Below, piece by piece: positions 48,609 to 49,974 of a stretch of 49,974 nucleotides of DNA. A program made the position numbers and the translations under genes. The DNA is taken from positions 1 to 49,974 of the forward strand of contig JAFYUJ010000048.1 of assembly GCA_017558555.1 (NCBI GenBank), written 5' to 3'. The DNA is from Akkermansia sp. (lineage in GTDB: Bacteria; Verrucomicrobiota; Verrucomicrobiia; Verrucomicrobiales; Akkermansiaceae). Position 1 is the first letter of the stretch; each line of letters opens with the position of its first letter. Below the pieces are notes generated by a model that saw nothing but the letters and a program-made list of their open reading frames with translations, was not told the DNA's origin and ran no database searches.

Positions 48609-48636
48609 ATTCTATCAGTTTTCGCCTTTTTTGCAA
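48609..48636 (-). promoter_or_regulatory. Promoter of the defence operon
   Basis: Minus strand TTGCAA (48631-48636), 16-base spacer, TAGAAT (48609-48614). The ATG at 48565 leaves a leader of about 38 bases, so unlike many genes in this window this transcript is not leaderless. It is the only promoter I see for the whole island. Confidence 0.5.
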
Positions 48637-48649
48637 GAAATTATCGTAT

Positions 48650-49129
48650 TTAATATGCCTTTTTTCTGCATTTCTCTACATATGATGAAACAGTAACCTC
48701 CACAATATCCTCCACTGGGATGCGGGTGCCGGGGGCCATGATAATCAAGCCCTCGTGCGGTAGGAGCTTCTTGATGCGCCCGGTGATCTCCATGTAGGAG
48801 CGTCTGTGAGGCGGGAGGCTTCGGCGATTGCGGCATCGTGTCCCGTGAGCGCAGCAAAGGGGGAGAACCGGGCACAGAGCGAAGGCAGGAGCATGGCCAT
48901 GCCCTTTCGTTTTAACTTGACTTTGCAGAGCTTCTCCGCAAAGTAAAACATAGGGTTCGTTCAGGCACTGAACTCCGGCAAAAGCTTGCTCAATCTGCTC
49001 CACCAGTTTTTCCTGCAAAGGGGTCAACGGAGTAGTATCCGGCTCGAAGTTACTCCGCAAACGCTCAACTCGTTGCAGAAACTCCGCCGCAGCGGCTTGT
49101 GCTCCGGGGCTGGCTGCACCATTCTTCAC
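48650..49129 (-). pseudogene. Broken YolD-like gene
   Basis: Two conserved pieces of the YolD-like family are found in different frames. ARFSPFAALTGHDAAIAEA with RLTD after it is encoded at about 48802-48873, and MEITGRIKKLL followed by GTRIPVEDIVEV is encoded from 48793 down to 48653. In intact family members some 45-50 residues separate these blocks; here they are about 8 bases apart and out of frame, so an internal deletion and frameshift are likely. The open frame that starts with GTG at 49129 joins an unrelated-looking N terminus (EKLVEQIEQAFAGV) to the second block. YolD-like proteins usually accompany Y-family DNA polymerases in mobile DNA; none is seen here. Confidence 0.65.
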
Positions 49130-49319
49130 CCTCGGCGCGCAGCGTCTACCTCCTATCCCCCCAACAACTCCGGCCCCGCTCTATGCCGCCCGCCCATAGG
49201 CCGGGCTCCGTTTTCTTGTTGTCATGGAAACGAGGGGTTCCGCTCGCCCCGCAAGCGGGGCGCCTTCACCCCGTCGCTACGAATATGCCGCCCACTTCGT
49301 GGGCTCAAAGCTTGCCGCA

Positions 49320-49444
49320 GCGTAGGAGCTGCGAGGGATTAGGTAATGGTGCTTCGCACGGGAATAGAGGCCTATCGCTCTCGGGAACGGGCGCTTCGCG
49401 CCGGGAACAGTTTGCTGCGCTTCGCGCGGCAAACGGAAAAGCCC
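49320..49444. repeat. 125-bp direct repeat, copy A
   Basis: It starts gcgtaggagctgcgaggg and ends cggaaaagccc. It matches copy B (49657-49781) at 118 of 125 positions with no gaps. It contains hairpins gtgcttcgcac, gggcgcttcgcgcc and a 10-bp stem at about 49411-49433. Confidence 0.9.
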
Positions 49445-49486
49445 CTGTCACGGCGTAGAGCCTGCGCAGCAGAGCTCGAAGACGGA

Positions 49487-49505
49487 TGGCGGCTATCTAC
49501 TCTCG
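49487..49505. repeat. 19-base copy of the 5S rRNA 3' end
   Basis: This segment is identical to 49815-49833, the 3' end of the 5S rRNA gene. It sits 42 bases after repeat copy A, about the distance (33 bases) between copy B and the real 5S gene. Copy A thus looks like part of a duplicated rRNA operon end. Confidence 0.8.
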
Positions 49506-49656
49506 GAGCCTGCTCCGGCAGGCGTAGGCCTCGGCGACCTGTCTGGGCGTAGACCGCGTAGCTGCCGAAGCCTGAAGCAAGCGAGCGACTGCGAGACGCG
49601 AAGACGGGACGAGGGAAAGTTGAAAGTTGGAAGTTGGAAGTGTTCATCCTGCCGAG

Positions 49657-49781
49657 GCGTAGGAGCTGCGAGGGATTAGGTAACGGTGCTTCGCACGGGA
49701 ATGGAGGGCTATCGCCCTCGGGAATGGGCGCTTCGCGCCGGGAACGGTTTGCTGCGCTTCGCACGGCAAACGGAAAAGCCC
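49657..49781. repeat. 125-bp direct repeat, copy B
   Basis: The second copy, 337 bases after copy A, overlaps the left arm of the rRNA terminator. In the short hairpin near 49705 (gagggc-tatc-gccctc) the paired bases are complementary here but partly disturbed in copy A. Confidence 0.9.
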
Positions 49782-49806
49782 GCAGAACTTTCGTTCTGCG
49801 GGCTTT
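49774..49806 (-). terminator. rRNA operon terminator
   Basis: A perfect 13-bp stem pairs 49775-49787 (aaagcccgcagaa) with 49794-49806. It lies 6 bases past the 5S gene on the minus strand, with AAAA at 49774-49777 giving a short U tract. Confidence 0.85.
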
Positions 49807-49812
49807 ATTAAC

Positions 49813-49927
49813 CCTGGCGGCTATCTACTCTCGCGGGACCTATCGTCCGACTACCATCGACGTTCCAATGTTTCACTTCCGGGTTCGGAATGGGACCGGG
49901 TGGGGCCATTGGGCTATGACCACCAGG
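49813..49927 (-). rRNA. rrf: 5S ribosomal RNA
   Basis: This 115-base 5S gene reads CCTGGTGGTCATAGCCC at the 5' end, contains the conserved CCCATTCCGAACCCGGAAGT helix-loop region, and closes with a terminal stem CCTGGTGG/CCGCCAGG. It is followed by a strong terminator, so it is the last gene of an rRNA operon whose 23S gene should lie just beyond the right edge. 49928-49974 is the 23S-5S spacer. Confidence 0.97.
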
Positions 49928-49974
49928 TTTCTGCTTGACGCGCGCTTTTGCTCTTCGCTGTCACTCAGCTTACC

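Larger units (their letters stand above)
49130..49812. other. Repeat-rich region between the island and the rRNA operon
   Basis: This 683-base stretch has no convincing gene. It contains many short hairpins with gcttcgc-type loops, a 125-bp direct repeat (two copies), a four-unit 7-bp tandem (about 49613-49641, units like gaaagtt/ggaagtt), a 19-base copy of the 5S rRNA 3' end, and the rRNA terminator. Confidence 0.6.

Noticed and set aside
49130..49812. CRISPR array in the repeat-rich region
   Set aside because: The repeats are one long pair plus assorted hairpins, without regular 25-40 base repeats and unique spacers, and there are no cas genes.

Overview
The window looks like chromosome from a gut-type member of the PVC group, most likely Verrucomicrobiota and perhaps Akkermansia-like. 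This is inferred from the roughly double-length UvrA (otherwise best known from Chlamydia and relatives), the moderate-to-high GC content, the many secreted proteins of unknown function, and an anaerobic class III ribonucleotide reductase. No taxonomic marker was compared directly.

Layout. 1-5450: a minus-strand operon of three envelope proteins (zinc-ribbon/HEAT-like membrane protein, transglutaminase-like protein with a discoidin-like tail, secreted thioredoxin-like protein). 5590-9140: a large SNF2-family ATPase. 9380-17820: plus-strand envelope and housekeeping genes (L,D-transpeptidase-like protein, FKBP isomerase, beta-CASP nuclease, two paralogous ankyrin proteins, a membrane protein). 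18000-21340: an anaerobic ribonucleotide reductase operon with paired NrdR boxes, in which the glycyl-radical domain is a separate 71-residue gene. 21320-27440: tandem-fused uvrA plus a small lipoprotein. 27465-28925: a compact putative RiPP (graspetide-like) operon of short precursor, ATP-grasp ligase and 36-residue membrane peptide. 29090-33645: parE, a histidine phosphatase, mscL, an HU protein and two small membrane proteins. 33668-36460: thiC and a secreted papain-like candidate. 36566-36638: tRNA-Ala(CGC), followed by a structured RNA candidate. 37108-48640: a minus-strand defence island (SNF2 helicase, DUF4391-position protein, type III Mod and Res, AT-rich reverse transcriptase, RhuM-like protein). 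48650-49129: a broken YolD-like gene. 49130-49974: repeat-rich DNA leading into the 3' end of an rRNA operon (5S rRNA, minus strand).

Recurring features. Many genes have a TTGNNN-17-TANNNT promoter whose -10 box ends only 6-11 bases before the start codon, which predicts leaderless or nearly leaderless mRNAs. This geometry decided several start choices. The most promising candidate new system is the ATP-grasp/precursor operon at 27465-28925. The RT-bearing type III restriction island and an RNA candidate with 20/22 complementarity to the anticodon arm of tRNA-Ala are the next most interesting.
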